From Rhabdornis inornatus (Eukaryota; Chordata; Aves; Passeriformes; Rhabdornithidae): DNA of 64,000 nt. This document shows, piece by piece, positions 1 through 14,100 of this stretch. A program made the translations under genes and the position numbers. The DNA lies in NCBI GenBank assembly GCA_013397075.1, contig VWZS01005930.1, positions 62,579-126,578 of the forward strand. The letters run 5' to 3'. How positions within the stretch are numbered: position 1 is the first letter of the stretch; every line of letters starts with the position of its first letter. Below the pieces are notes generated by a model. The model was not told the DNA's origin. It ran no database searches and saw only the letters and a list, made by a program, of their open reading frames with translations.

Positions 1-1520
1 GCTAATGCCATTCTGAATATTCCCATCCTGTTAAATTGACATTAAGTCTGAACAGGAGTGTTTATCTGCTCTGTTTAAAAACAAATCACTCTGGTTTATA
101 TTTTTTGCTGAGAGGGCACTTCTGCTGTTGCAAGTCTGCTGTTACTGATTCTCTGGGTTCTATCAGTGTGGATGATGTTGTGTTCCAAAAGCAGTACTGT
201 AGGCTACAGCGGTAATAAATTATGAAGTCATAGCTATATAATTAGTTATGAATATTGAAACCTAGCCTACTGGACAAAGAGTTTGAGTAACTATCTGCCC
301 TGTGGAGAAATATGTGTGTTAACTAGCAGCCAGGGCTTTTTAGAAGGATTTCTCAGTGTTGTACATATTTCTAAGTTTTACAAAGAAAACTTAAACAGAT
401 AAATTGGCATCCAGCTTGCTGTAGTGTAATATGCTGATTACATGTTATTTCCGTATGAAGTAGTTTAATTAAGGAATGAGGTACTGTCTAGAATGGAGCT
501 TTCAGAATGTGGCAGGATGTATGGCAATTGTTTTCTTGGCTGGTCTTCCTACCTCAGTGGCTTCAGCAATGAAGACTGAACCAGAAATGGTCTTCATGCT
601 TTATGTGCCTTAGAAGATTCCTGCTTCTAAACTTGTCCAGTCTAAACTTAAACAGGAATGTGTTCCCAGCAGGAAATACAAAATGGCAAGACATTTTAGA
701 CCTCAAAAATAGATTGTGTGAAGTACCACATATTGTCGTGTATTTTAGTATAAGGAGGTAGTGACAAATTTTTCTTAACACCCTTCATGTCACTCCCAGT
801 TCAATGAACCCCATTTGTATCTTTCTGCAGATACTTTTATTGCAGTTTGGAGGAAGCTGCTTCAGCATTCCTCCGTACATTTGGTAGTGTTCTTTTTCTT
901 TCTGTGGGCTTGTTTTGCTTCTGTAAAATAGACTTCAAAAATGCATATTGCTTAAAGCTTCTGAATGAAACAGTCATGGGATAAGAGGAGGATCTTTATG
1001 TAGAGCTAATAAAAATGGTCAGAACATCAGAAGAGGATTAGCAAGGCAGGCACATCACGTGTTAATGCAGTGATATAGTGATAATCTTTTTCCTAACAGG
1101 GAAAGTTCTTTTGTATGTACTTTAGTAAGCCAGTGCTGAATGCTAAAATTGCTTTAATTTAATTATTTTTTTTCAGGATCACATTCCTATATTGTAATTA
1201 TCCTATATGCATAATTAAAAGAGTTTCTGCTTGTTTGCGTTGTTTAATTAATATACATTAATTTCAAATTGCCATTTAATTTGTTCAGTGGATTCCACTA
1301 AGTTTTGTTGTTCTTTACGAATGCCCCGTAACTCTTCCAAAATGAATTGTATTTTGTTGTCAATGAACTCCCTCATTTCACTTTCATCCTTTTTTACAGC
1401 TCACTTCTGAATGTGTTGAACAACATAGGTGCTAGGACAGAGCAGTAGGAGTCATCTGGTAATGTTGCTGTGCTGTGTGAACAGATTGCAGTGGGTTTAT
1501 TCTTTTAAATTGTCCTGGGG

Positions 1521-1640
1521 CTTTTTTGTGTGTGTGTGTTGTTTTTTTGTTTGGTTGGTTGGGTTTTTTTGTTTGTTTGTTTTTGTTTTGTTTTTTTGTT
1601 TTTTTGTTTTTTGTGTGTGTGAGTTGGTTTGTTTCTTTAC
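1521..1640. repeat. T/G-rich low-complexity tract
   Basis: About 120 bases consist almost only of T and G: short (TG)n, TTTG and poly-T stretches. An open frame crosses it (1429-1773), but the Phe/Val/Cys-rich translation simply reflects the base composition. Confidence 0.9.
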
Positions 1641-3652
1641 TGTCTTTTTCTTTTCAATTCCTATGAAGAGTTTGCTTGCTTTAAGAACCTTTAGTGAGCA
1701 TCTTTGTGTATGTTTACTGAATTTTCAGAAGGCTTATTGTTGTGATCTTTCTTATCTGTACATTTGCTTTTGAGAACTCCAGGAACTTTATAAGGCACAA
1801 TTTCTCTCTGCAAAATCTTCACAGGCTTTTTTATTTTGATTGAATTCTTATTCTGATACTCTAGACCTGTGCAATATGATTCAGCTTAGCTTTCTGTTGA
1901 GAAAGCGTGTCATGATCTTCCAGACCAGATAGAGATCTGCTTAAGGTGTTTGTTTTGCAACTGAAATACAAGTTTGGACAATGTATAATCTGAATTAGTT
2001 ATGATTTATATTGCAGCTCACAAGGCATACCAAAAAGGCTGTACTGGATTGGAAAGCATTTTCACTTGTGTTCTATGATTTTTGTGCTGAATTTTTACCA
2101 GTTCACGTAAATAGTGCATTTGTGGTGAACAGTTGGAATTAAGGTGGATCCAAAATGCTTCTGTTTGAAAATTAAAGAAAATAGTCACTAGAAAGAGATA
2201 AACATGCAGTATTCCCAGAGAACTACCTGGGTAGTATGTGTGGAAGAAAGAGAATCCACCATGAAGTGAGATGAATTGGTGGCATAATACTTGTGCAAGA
2301 ATAAACTAAAATGACTACATAGTCTTGTAGTGACACATGCCAGGAAAAGTTTGCATTTGAAGTCGTTGTATTTTGGGGGAAACTAACAAAATAGTCGTGA
2401 AAATAAATGTGTAAAGGGAATGAATTTTATACTGTGTCATGAACTTCAAGATGTGAATTATTCATATATGAAAGCATGTTTCTTGGAGGGTTTTACTGAT
2501 TCTGTTAGTTCTTTTTTTTCTTGAAAATATCAGAGTCGACATAGTGCGGGTGCACTGTGGACTATAGGATTGCAGTGCAGGTGGTAATATAAAAAAAGAC
2601 TATTTGAATCAGTTAATTTTTGTAGGGGAAAATGTTTCTCTAGGCACTTAAAGTAATAAAACTCACACTAATTCGTTTGAATGTTGTTTTACATATTGTA
2701 GGACAGTGAGTGCTCTTTGCAAAGGTATGTCTGTACTGCAGGTAGAACAAGGAACTAGCAGGTTCTCCTGGGAGATCCTATTGCCTGGTGGGAAGGAATT
2801 TCCCAGAGAATCGTGTAGGGGCAAGTTCCTGTAGTTTGTCAATTCAGAAGTTCAGTTTGAGTTTAGTTGTTATCTGCCTGAAAGATAATAGGATTATGTG
2901 ACTGGAAAGATACTTTAGGGAGATACCTTCCTCTTCAGGTGAGGATCAGCTGTGAAGCCTGAGCAGGTTGCCTAGGGCTTTTCCAGTTGGATATTCAAAC
3001 AAACCTGTCATGTTCAGCTCTGCTGCTTCACCCTTATGGTAGGCAAAAAAAGCCTGCTGTATTTATCCAATTGAATATTTTGCTTAGTTTGCCTAGTGGC
3101 ACTGTGTGGCCCTCATCAAAATATGGAAAATTTGAAAAGGTGCTCTGGAGGACTTCAGGATTTGAACAGTGAGAAGTGATTTTGTTCTCAAAGAAGTGTA
3201 TTTCTTCAGACAAATACACAGTTAGGCATGCTTTAAATTGGTGTAATAAGTTAAGGTGCTTTTGCAGGCATTCAAACAATTTTAATAATTACATTATATT
3301 TGAAATATAAATAGTTACCTAAAAACTGTATGAATAATAAATACTGCCTGTTCTTGGTTTGCTCTGCAGATCTGGGACTGGCTACAAGACTACATTTTCC
3401 TGTGGAGTATTTTAGGGTGAATTGTACTAGCTGTTCTTCAGAATGTCTTAGATAAGGTATTCTTACTAATACTAGAATGTGTTTCCCTCCTCCGTTTCTA
3501 TGAGCAATTATTACCAGCTGCATTATCATTTTGACATTCTTTCATGGATTTATTAGTGTTCAACAGCTGTTTTTTTGAAAAAAAAAAATTGTACTGCCTC
3601 CCAGTAGTTATCCCAGTTTCCTTAAAATTAACTTTTGGATTTCTTCAGACTC

Positions 3653-3679
3653 NNNNNNNNNNNNNNNNNNNNNNNNNNN
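3653..3679. other. Assembly gap (27 Ns)
   Basis: A run of 27 undetermined bases in intron 1. It is flanked by unique AT-rich sequence. Confidence 0.99.
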
Positions 3680-5996
3680 CAAGAAAACTGGAAGAAAAAA
3701 TATTTTTTAGAATCGGGCAGTGAAAAGAGGCATAGGAGGAGTAAAACTGGAGAAATAACAGATGTTTTGTTAGAACTTTAAAGACTTCAGATTTTACAAT
3801 GATGGCCTCAAACTCGTATTGTTAAGCATTTGCGATTAAGTAATGTTTTGCTCATTAATGATTGTGCAAGTATAAAACAGCTGCATTTGAAGGCAGTTGC
3901 AATGTTCTGTACATAGTTTCTCAGCCCACACACAAGTCTGTCACATGAAAATGATCCACGTGAGTAGAAAATAAGCCCATAATAATTTTAAGGCTTTCCT
4001 TAGGGCACTTACAACACTTCCAATTTTGAGGGCAGTGAAAGAGGCAAGCAACTTGTATGTTGACTGTATCTGCACTATTTCTGAAATCCTTTTAAAATCT
4101 TTCTAATCATAAGGAATTCAGTAGATTGTTCCCATATTGTTTATTCAAGAAGCCTGAAGATCCTTGTGTTTCAAGGTTTATAATAATTTTTTTGCATACT
4201 CAAAGTTCTTTGTGTAAATTGCATGGAGTTTTGTTGCAGGGTGTTTTCTCAATACAGAAATGAACCTCACCCAGTAGTTCTGATACAGATTTATGATAAA
4301 GGCAAGTGTGAAGTATTTTTAAAAAACTCTTTGATTTTGAACTGAGTAAAGAGTTTTCATTGATTTTTTTTTTTTTTTAATCTGGCCCAGGCTGTATACA
4401 TGATCAATCATAAACTATTTTGTTTTCTTAAAAAACAGGTTGATGCTTGATTAAAAATTGGAAGCTTCTGTGATAGAGTTTTTGGGAACTACAGTAAAGA
4501 TGAACAATCAGAAGTGACTATCTTCATCAATCATTTAATAATGTCAGTGAACTTACCTGGTTTCATGATCGTAGTTTTCCAATGCAGCCTTTAGCACAAG
4601 ATTTTTGATTAATCTAGGGATTTAGGGTACTGTAAGGAAAACTGAACATCATGGACTACAGTCAATGTGGATCATAGATTGGTAGTGCTAGTATGTTTGA
4701 CATAGAATGCTTGTCTTAGTTTTAACAGGTGCATGTTCCTTTCAAAATCTGACTTTTAGTTTTCCAGGTCATGGCTTGAATCCAAGGGCTGTGGTGTTTT
4801 CTGTTTTTTTTAGTAGGTCAGTGTAGCTAACTGTAAGCTGCATGATACTGCCAGAAATGATTTGCAGACTATTTTAATCTCCATGCATGTCTTTGAGTAT
4901 GTATGCACATCATCTTTCTGTTAAACCATATAAATCTCAGCTCAAACTTGTGTGTAATAAAAACATTATTAAAAAACTGCAAACAATACAAAGTTTCATT
5001 TTTCATGGCATTAGAAATGTTTGCTGAATGCAGACCAGATATTTATGATGCAGCAACATGCTTAGTGATATAAAGTTGTGAGGGATGTAGAGACAGTGGA
5101 AGGTCTTGGTAGTCCCCCTACTCTACTGTAAAATCTGCATTTTTCAGAGGAAACTGCTATGGGAGGGGTCTTCAGACTTCAGTGTAGTTAGTGTTAAGTG
5201 CTAGTATGACTGATAGACGTTTTGACCAAAAAATATTCATAAAAATGTTATTCTATTACCTTATATAGAAGAACTTACAGACTTCTTATATGAGGAGGAT
5301 TTTTTTTTTTACCCTCATAGCCTTTGGAATTTTTGCTATTTAGAAATTAAAAATTTCACGGTAACCTATCCAGAGATAATCTTTTATCTATGCTATTATG
5401 TTGTTTCCCAGGAGAAAGAGAACTGTTTTCTTCAAATCGTCATGCTTTGAAGCAAGCTGCAATATAGAAAATAAATTGAATCTTATTAGCTAGAATACAC
5501 TGTTGCCACAGGTTTTGATAAACGGACACAGCTAAAAATTCTTACAGATCTATGCATTTACTGCTTAAACAATAGGAATTTCTTCACAGTTTTTTACTAT
5601 AGACAGCTTAAATGAACCTTGTAATGCAAGCATTTTCAAAACATGTGATTTCTACCAATTTGGGTGAAAGTTTTTGAGCAGGGGAGCTCTACCTTCATCA
5701 TAGGTTGTCTTGACTTTTATAGTGTTCAGTGGGAGATCCTGAGTTTCTTGCTCACCCTGCTCTCCACTTGCTGAAATGAGTCAGGTTGATATTTATCACT
5801 GGATAGTGTGCCTTCAACTGAATTCTGCATTATTAAATTGCGCTCTTCTGTTGGAGTGTAACAGCCTTGAATTGGCTAGAAACACTGAAAAACAGTCTTC
5901 TGCAGGACAGTTGTTAGGAGAAAGGCAAAGAGTAATTTTAGAACACAAAAACTATGTAGAACAGTTACTATGCCAAGGGGTAGTCAGAAATGAAAA

Positions 5997-7235
5997 CATC
6001 ACGGAATGCTTTTGATTGGAAGGAACCTCGAAGATCATCTAATTCCCGCCCCTCCACCAGTGGAGAGGATTCCACCCACTAGGCAAGTTGCTCAGGGCCC
6101 CATCCAGCTAGCCTTTAACACTTCCAAGTATGGGATGTCCACAACTTCTCTAGGCAACTTGATGCAGTGCCTCATTATTTGTTGAGTAAATAATTTCTTC
6201 TTAATATCTAATTTAAACCTCTCTTTTTTTTTTTTTTTATCAAAACCATTGCCCTTCTATCACATTTGGCCCTTGTAAAAAGTCACTCTTCCTTTTTTAA
6301 AAGTCAGTCTTTTTCAAAAGACGTGTTCAAGCAGTGAAAGGCCACAGAGGTCTCCTTGGAGCATTCTCTACTCTTCTTGGAGGCTGAACAACCTCAGCAC
6401 TCCCGGCCCGTCTTTATAGAAGAGATGCTCCAGCCTTCTGGTAACTTTGTGGCCTCCTCTGGACCTGCTGTAACAGGTCCACATCCTTCTTGTGCTGATG
6501 ATTCCAGAGCTTGAACACAGTGTTAAAGGTGGGGTCTCATGAGGGCAGAGTAGAGGGTCAAAAATCCCACCCCCTTTACTTGCTGGCTACTCCTCTTTTA
6601 ATGCAGCCCAGGATGTGGTTTGCCTTCTAGGCTGGGAGTGCACATTGCTGGCTTATGACCAACTTTTCATCCCCAGGACCCCCCATGTCCTCCTCAGGAC
6701 TGCTCTCTAATTTCTCTCCCAGTCTGTGTTCATTTCTGGGTTTGCCCTGACGCAGGTGTGTTAGACTTCATGAGATTCTTGTGGGCCCAGTTCTCTAGTT
6801 TGTCCTGCTCTCTCTGGATGGCAGCCTGTGCCCTTTCATTGTGTCAGCTGTACTGCACAGCTTTGTGCCATCTGAAGTCTTGCTGAAGCTGCACTTGATA
6901 CCACTGTCTGTGTCATCAGTGAAGACATTGAAGACCACTGGTCCCAGATTAGAACCCTGAGGGACACCACTCGTCATCATCCTCCACCTGGACATTGACC
7001 CATTGACCACCACTCTGGCTACATCCATCCAGCCAGTTCCTTATCTACAAAATAGTTCACACTTCAAATCCATGTGTGTCCTCTTTGGAGATAAGGATGT
7101 AATATGGAGCTGTGTTGAAGGCTTTACAGAAGTCTAGCTAAATGACGTCTGTCAGTCTCCACTTGTCAACCATTGCTGTCACTGCAGTGAAGGCCACTAG
7201 ATTGTTCAGCACCTCTGCTTAAATCTCTTTTGGGA
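5997..7235 (-). mobile_element. CR1 LINE, 5'-truncated, degenerate
   Basis: Reading the minus strand, the right part encodes a reverse-transcriptase fragment (6795-7028) with SGVPQGSNLGPVVFNVF, the conserved SGVPQGS-LGP block of CR1 polymerases. It then shows decayed remains of the F/Y-ADDTKL block (FSKTSDGTKLCS; the ADD is lost). The left part is the typical CR1 3' UTR and ends at a form of the AATCATAGAATG terminal motif. Indels and stops show it is long dead. It sits antisense to MFSD14B in intron 1. Confidence 0.9.
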
Positions 7236-8009
7236 AGCAAGCAAGCAGCAGTTCTGGTTAGATATACCTTTCCCAAGGGTTCTGCCCATTTTATCTAAAT
7301 AATAAGATTTCATTAATCTCAGCTGGGATCAAATCCTTTGATCTTGAATGGCAGCAGTTTCACAGAATCAGGAGTTTGCTAATTCTTTCTGGAATTACTT
7401 GTTGACCAGTAGAATAGTTCCTCAGTCTGCAGACTCTGCAGAAACAAGCATAGAATCAGTTGGTCAAGCAATCAGCAGCAAACAGTTGTGCAGATGACAT
7501 AAGCAGCTCCTTATTTTTTCATATTTTGGCATTTTCAAATACAAAAATTGTTGCTGTTCTGATTATGTACATTGTTATAGTTTTGTGGAAACAGTGCTGT
7601 AATCTTTATAAAGTGGATGTGTCTTGTTATCACTTGTGGAGGAAGCAGGGAGAGGTATGCCATTTGTCACCGTGTTGTGGAAGGGCTGTGAATAATGCTT
7701 GAGGAGGAGAAAACCTAAAGGCATATTGGCGGTAAGAGCAGTGCAGGGCAATATCAAGAGTAGGGCTAGTAATTCTTATCAGTCAGCAAGTGTTCAAGGG
7801 AACAAACTTTTTCAAGTTCCCTAGAGATACTTAATTGTTTTGTAGTACAAAACAATTTCTCCTCCCTTGTTTGGCTTATTGTTGCTCCCAAGGGCTTGGT
7901 TAGTAGGTCATGTTGAAAAGTGGTTATGCTCAAAACATGTTTGCAAGAGATATTTGCACATGTAATGAACTGGATGTGTACAACCACTACATTTGTTTTT
8001 CTTTCTTAG

Positions 8010-8105
8010 CAACAAGGTGTTGGTCGGCCGAGTGTATACCATGCAGTGGTGGTCATATTTCTAGAATTCTTTGCCTGGGGGCTCTTGACAACTCCAATGC
8101 TAACA
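8010..8105 (+). CDS. MFSD14B: MFSD14B exon 2: transmembrane helix 1
   Basis: The exon is 96 bp, 32 codons, phase 0 at both ends. The acceptor is ttcttag and the donor gtaagt. It starts QQGVGRPSVYHA and runs into a hydrophobic helix with FLEFFAWGLLTTPMLT. The conserved GRPSVYHA is the usual exon 2 start in this family, so the initiator methionine is in an upstream exon outside the window. Confidence 0.96.
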
Positions 8106-11100
8106 GTAAGTGTCATTCATCAACTGTTATCATGGTATTGGCAAATGTTAATTAGCTAATTTCTAGGGATTTGGGATTTAATTTGCTTTACATTAATGTG
8201 TATCTCATTACCTGAATTCCAGAAGTCTTAGTAGCTGAGATCTGGTCTGCTGAAATACTAGAAGATAAGGAAAAATAAATTAATTCTGCTGTACTGCTCT
8301 TTAACTCTTATTTGCCTTTTAGACTAACACTGGTTTAGTCTACTGATTAAAGTATCTCTGGAAATTCTGGCTTTTTCAAGACTTCATTGTTCAATTAATC
8401 TTCCAATTATAAGAATTTAATAAATTATGCAACCCTTCATTAACTATGTGTACTCCTGTGGGCTGATGATATTGTCAGCATGTAACTTAGAGTAAAATGC
8501 AAAAGCATTCATGTAAGAAATAGATTTCATAAGTATTTAATCTGTTCTGGTTATTTTCCAGATGAACAGATAACTTGAGTGTTTGGTAATAGGAGATGAA
8601 GCATTTCATTTGAAGACCTGGGTCTTGTTCATTTTAGTAGGGCCTGCCTGTAAGCAATCGCAGGAGGTCTGCTAGTCCAGGCTTTCATTGCCTAATACTT
8701 GAGACTGCTTTGAATACATCACAAGCAAAATTTTGTGTGATTGAGAGAGTTAACTTTTTTCCTTCTCCAAACTCCAAATAAGATAATGTACGTAACCCTT
8801 GGAATGTGTTTGCCTAACTTTTCTAAAGACAATTGCTGAACTTCTTAAGATAACTTAGTAATAAAAAAGTTCACATAAACAGGTAACACATTTCCATAAA
8901 GTAGTTGTCTCACAAAATGACTTTCCTGTCATCCTGTCTTGCTGGTATCAAAATATGGGGAAGCTTACTAGGTGCTCTGTTTTATCTTTTCTTTTTCTTT
9001 GCTTTTTTTTCTTAACCAAAGTGCTCAATTTCAACTTGCCCAAATTTGGCACTTTTGATTTAAAAGGACAAATGCTTAAATCATAATTCTTACAGATCTG
9101 CAAACCCTCTTCAGTTTTAATAAAACTGTGTATTAGGTGGCCCAGTAGTATACTCCAGTTGGAATTGGTCCATAGTTGAGGGTGATCATCTTTATTTGTA
9201 ATTGGCTTTGCAAACACTGAATGGCTGCTGTTGCTTTTATATAATTTCAAGTCTGGTTTGATACTTTGCACCTGTCTTGTGATGTACCTGTGGTAGCTTA
9301 CCTTGGCCTGCTTATGAAGCAGCAGTACTAGACATTGTGTAGGTTCAGCAAGGTTCAGCCTTTGAACTGACAGCTGCACACTACTGCTCAAGCAAGTTTG
9401 TCAGGTAGGAAGGGCAGAAATGGAAATGTCTGGCCTGTTGATCAAATCTTATGGTTACTCAATTTTTTGTGTATTTTTTTTTTTTTTGTGGCTCTGTAGG
9501 TCATTGTCAACTTTCAATCTAAATTAAAGTGTTGCGTACTGTGAAAATAAATTGTGGTAGCTGAGATTATTTAAAGTTCATTTTTTAAATTGCTTTTTCA
9601 CTTCTTTTGACATCTGTCAGCAAAGCTGTTACATGATACTATACTTGGAGAAGAAAAAATTCGAAGATTTAAACAGTGGCTCTTCTAGTCAAAGATTGCC
9701 CAAAGCTTATGGACATTTTTTTTATTTATGGACTTGTAACCAATGTTAGTAATTCACCATAAGCAATATTGATTACTTAATGACATGTTCTCTCTTCGAT
9801 ATATATATTATGAATATGTATCTATTGGTGGAGCTTGAGTAAAGCAGTTCTCTCTACCAGTTTGTCAACTTGCATTTCTCTTGTATGTAAAGTAACAAAT
9901 TAATATCAAAAAGCTTGAATTTAATATCAACAGTGATTTCCTCTCAGGAAAAAATACTAGAAAACAGTTCACAGGTAATTAGACTTGACTCTGAGTTTCC
10001 TGTTTTCATCTTTTTGTTGTTGTTGTTTTTCTTTAACTTAGAAGACATCTACTTTTAGATCTGTAATTTGAATCCTGATCTTTTTTTTCTCAATTAATAT
10101 CATAAGATCAGTGTTATAACAGGTGAAAAATAGTTTTACATACCTAACCAAAAGATGATACCGGAAGGGAAAAGTGATGTAAATAGGAAAATTATCACCC
10201 AGTAATTAGTAAGAGAACCATCACTTTGATTAAACCTATGATTTGAGAATCTCAGTCTTCCTAAAAGAATAATGCTGATACTTTTCAGTGACACTTTCTC
10301 AGTGTACATATAAGTAATTTTTGTAATTGGTGGCACTTGTCTATAAATATCAGGAGCAAATGAATGTGAATTTTTGTGCATGTATGCTTTGAACATAACA
10401 ATAAGTTTTTTTTAGTCAACATGGTAGCATCTGTGAGGCCCCTTAACTCTCTTGCATATTTATGGTAAATCTGTTTAGCATAGATTAACATTCTTGCCCT
10501 TGAATTAAGACTGCTGGTAAAGCACCTAACATGAATTCGTGGCTGTATTTAAACACTCAGAACTCTTGCTGGTATTTATAAGAATCTACTTATTAATTGG
10601 AAGTGTTTCTACCTGTATGGCTGTTTAATAGCTGCTGTTGTGTTCAGTTGTGAATATAGCACTGTTTCTGCTTGTCAGTGTAAGTTAGCTTAATATAATT
10701 TTCACTCTTAAATACTGAGAGTGTGTGAGTTAACGTTTTTAAGGAATTACCTACATAAAAATGTCGTAATTTTTACTGCATGGAGATGGTTTTTGCTTAC
10801 ATTGGTGCTGTTTCTGAGCAAAGTGTCCCAAACCAACTATCTCTGCATTACAGTCTTTGCTAGCAAAGGAATTTATGCCAATAAATTGATATTAAATTTG
10901 TTTACATTTTATCGTGGAGGCAAAAATAGGTAGAAGGTACCTTTTTCTTTTTTCTGGTTGTTCCAGGTTTTTTTTTTTCCTTTTTTTTTTCTTTATTCTT
11001 TTAGCTTTCTTTTTGGGATAGGATACTTTTTTTAAACAAGTTCTCATAGAGCTATCCTGGTTTACAAATCAGATTTAAAATTGCAATCAACTCTTTCCTG

Positions 11101-14100
11101 TCTCTCCTTATTAAAATAATGCTTTTTCCCTCCGTCAGGTCTTACATGAAACATTTCCCCATCATACATTTTTAATGAATGGTCTTATTCAAGGTGTTAA
11201 GGTAAGATGTTTTTTAAACTTCTGACCTAAATATTCCGTGTGTTCTCATATCTTGACTTGTCTCATCTGCATTTTCTGTAAGAACACACAAAACACTGAG
11301 ATTGTAGTTAATTCTTAAACCATTTTTTCACCGCAGTGATTGTTTCTTGGGCTGAATTTAAATTTTACTGTGGAAGTGGCAGTATCTTGGGACAAATGGA
11401 ATGTTTCTCAGAAATTTAAATTCTTCTCATTGGAATAGGTATCACTTGTAGCTATTGTAGTTTTGATAAGGACCTGTCTGAGAATAAGGCTAGGTTTTTA
11501 TTGTCTGCTTCTGGTAAATGATTTATATCAGAGGCAAATTAATGCAATCATGATGATACCATTGAGATAGAAAATGAAGCACTTAATCACTGTGATTTTG
11601 TCTTAAAATGCGGCATAAGAGCTAATTTTCATTATGTTTGTTTTATGTCCTGGTCCTATTTTTTTAATCAACTCTTGAACGTTCTGTGATGTTCAAGGTG
11701 TTCAGGGCAGCTTATAGCTTATGTCCCACAACAAATCTAAAACATATTGCTTTTAGTTGTAAGAATGTAACATCTTTAGAACCGGCTTGCTGTCGTGCTG
11801 TCTGTCACAGTGGATTGGCAGAACAGAGTGCACTCGGGATGTTGGTTTGTCTCAGACTGAAAGAGGAAGTTTTCTTCTCATTGTTCTCATAGAAAAACAA
11901 AGTTCATGTTCCTCTTCCTGTTTTAAGTTTTTCACTCACAGTGCAATGAACTGTTAAAAGTAGTAAATGAGGGTTCCCCATAGATTTTGTACTGAGAATA
12001 TCTGTAAAAAAGTGCAGTCATGTAATGAATGTTTGGATTACTCTAACAGGTCTAATAAACGCGGATCAACGACTAGAGAGAGCTTGTACTTCCTTGTGTT
12101 TTTTCTTTAAAATTTTGTTTGTGAAACATTGGAAGTGTTTTTGACAGCAAAATATGTTGGTTCTTGTGGCACTGAAATCCGATTCTAAGGAACAGAAACA
12201 CTAATTTCAACTGAGTGAGACATCTCTTTCTGAGGATCTGATAGTCTGGCTTTACAGCTTTTGCTCTCAATCTGCTTACTGAAAACATTGAAAATCAGGT
12301 TTGTTTGTAAGGATTTGGCAGAACGGTTACTTACTACAGCAATCTGTACATACATGTTGAACTTGTGACTGTATTTGAATAAGAGAGGTAAGCTAAAGTC
12401 AGCCAGAGTAGACTTCCAGGGTATTAAGGTGCTTACAGAGCCATGCATTTACTGATGTTTAAACTTATGGCACAATTGGATTGATAAATGAAGAATGTAC
12501 TAATTAGGAGGAACTGTTCCCCGGTTAACAAACCTGTGAAATTCTTTACTTATTTTAATTCTCCTGTGTAGTAAAATGGATTTGAGGCCAAGATTCTAGG
12601 ACTTGATGAAATTCTGTAAAATCTAGTATTTGATCCTTAGTTTTTTCTGTTTGTATTGTACATGTGAGTCTGGCCCTTGCCATGAGAATCTCGTTATGAT
12701 GTCCCATGATCTCAAGTTGCCAGGCTTGCTCAAGAGATCTTCATAGTTCATGCACTGTACAGATATACTGTACAGGATAAATATGTAGTATAAAGCAGTA
12801 AGTATTTAATTTAAACTGTTAAATTTGTTTCAGAGAGAAGTTATGTTGCCCAAAGCTCTCTTATAGGACAGTCCAAATTAGAGGGCAACTTGGGTTTGAA
12901 ATCTAGCACTGAGCCTCTTGATAGAGGCTAAGATAATGTCCTTTGTGGAACAAGACTGTATTTTGAAGATTTTAAAGAATGTTATGTCTATATTGAATCA
13001 AATGGACCTTGAAAAAATATATGCTGTTTCTCTCTTTTTTTTTTTTTCAATTCACTTGGGTTTGATAGATTTGAAACATAAAACATCAGAATTACAGAAA
13101 ACTAGGCTGTAGAACAAATGGTGTAAATTTTCAGTTGTCTACAACTTCTGTATTTAGTTTCAAATCAGTTTTCAATTTTACTCCTTTCTTATATTGTAGT
13201 TAAAATGAGCCTTGGAAATGTAGATACAGACATATTAATTGTGTTTCTTCTGTCACAGGGTTTTTTGTCATTTCTCAGTGCTCCACTAATTGGTGCTCTC
13301 TCAGATGCTTGGGGAAGAAAATCTTTTCTTCTTCTTACAGTTTTCTTCACCTGTGTCCCAATTCCATTAATGCGAATAAGCCCATGGTAAGTGGTACAAA
13401 GTGCAGTTGCAAGCTTGTCAGGAGAGTAGATATTCAGTGGAGATGTTTGGGGAAATGGGAGAGGGACAATAAGACAAGAAGAAAGCAGCTTTCCTTTCAC
13501 AACATGGTCGCATTATTCTGGAGCTTTTCTGTTCAAGATGTATTCAAACTGTGTATCCTAAAAGTAGAAATATTAGAATGTGAACTACATTCATACGAGT
13601 AAAGCAGTTCCTGCAAAGATTTGATAATCCTGTCTGTTTTAAGATCAGCTGTTAATTTTTTCCCTTGATGACTGACAGTAATAAACATGTTTTTAAAGCT
13701 AAATGAACCTTAGCATTTATTTGCTAAAGAAAAGTATAATTGTTGCAAGTGAGATCTTTTATGTCTTTGATTAAGATTTTAAAACCAAGTCAATACTGCT
13801 CAGTTAAGACTTTAGTTGCATTTACATTAATTGTGAAATTTGGAAGAATTACCAAAGAACTTTCACTCTCAATGCATTCAGAGTTCAGCTTCCACAGCAT
13901 TATATATATGATAGCTTATTCCTTAACTGGCTGATGAAATGCCTTCTAAGATAATTCATTTTTCATAACTTGAACCTGAGAGTGTAAAAATCTATAGGTA
14001 CCATGTCCTCAAGGAACCACTTCCTCTTTTAGACTAATGTAAAGTAAACAGAAGTATATAAGAAATTAAACTGCTGTTTTCCAATATAATAAGTCAGACT

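Larger units (their letters stand above)
1..8009 (+). other. MFSD14B intron 1 (3' portion)
   Basis: No coding exon, CpG-rich promoter or GC-rich first exon was found in these 8 kb, so the promoter and start exon must be further left. The contents are AT-rich unique sequence, a G/T-rich low-complexity tract at 1521-1640, an assembly gap at 3653-3679 and a 1.2-kb CR1 at about 5997-7235. The short open frames in this stretch have no recognisable motif. Confidence 0.75.

Noticed and set aside
8948..9391. 147-codon minus-strand open frame in intron 2
   Set aside because: It shows no family motif, no domain and no splice context. Lysine-rich runs at its end come from a T-rich tract. One such frame in 64 kb is expected by chance.
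12755..12775. Two CTGTACAG palindromes 5 bases apart as a possible binding site
   Set aside because: The 8-mers are self-complementary and near each other, but they sit mid-intron with no other evidence of function.
13205..13258. Upstream ATG that would extend exon 4 leftward as an alternative first exon
   Set aside because: The frame is open from 13205 through the acceptor, but the added 18 residues are not conserved-looking, no promoter is visible, and exons 2 and 3 join perfectly to exon 4.
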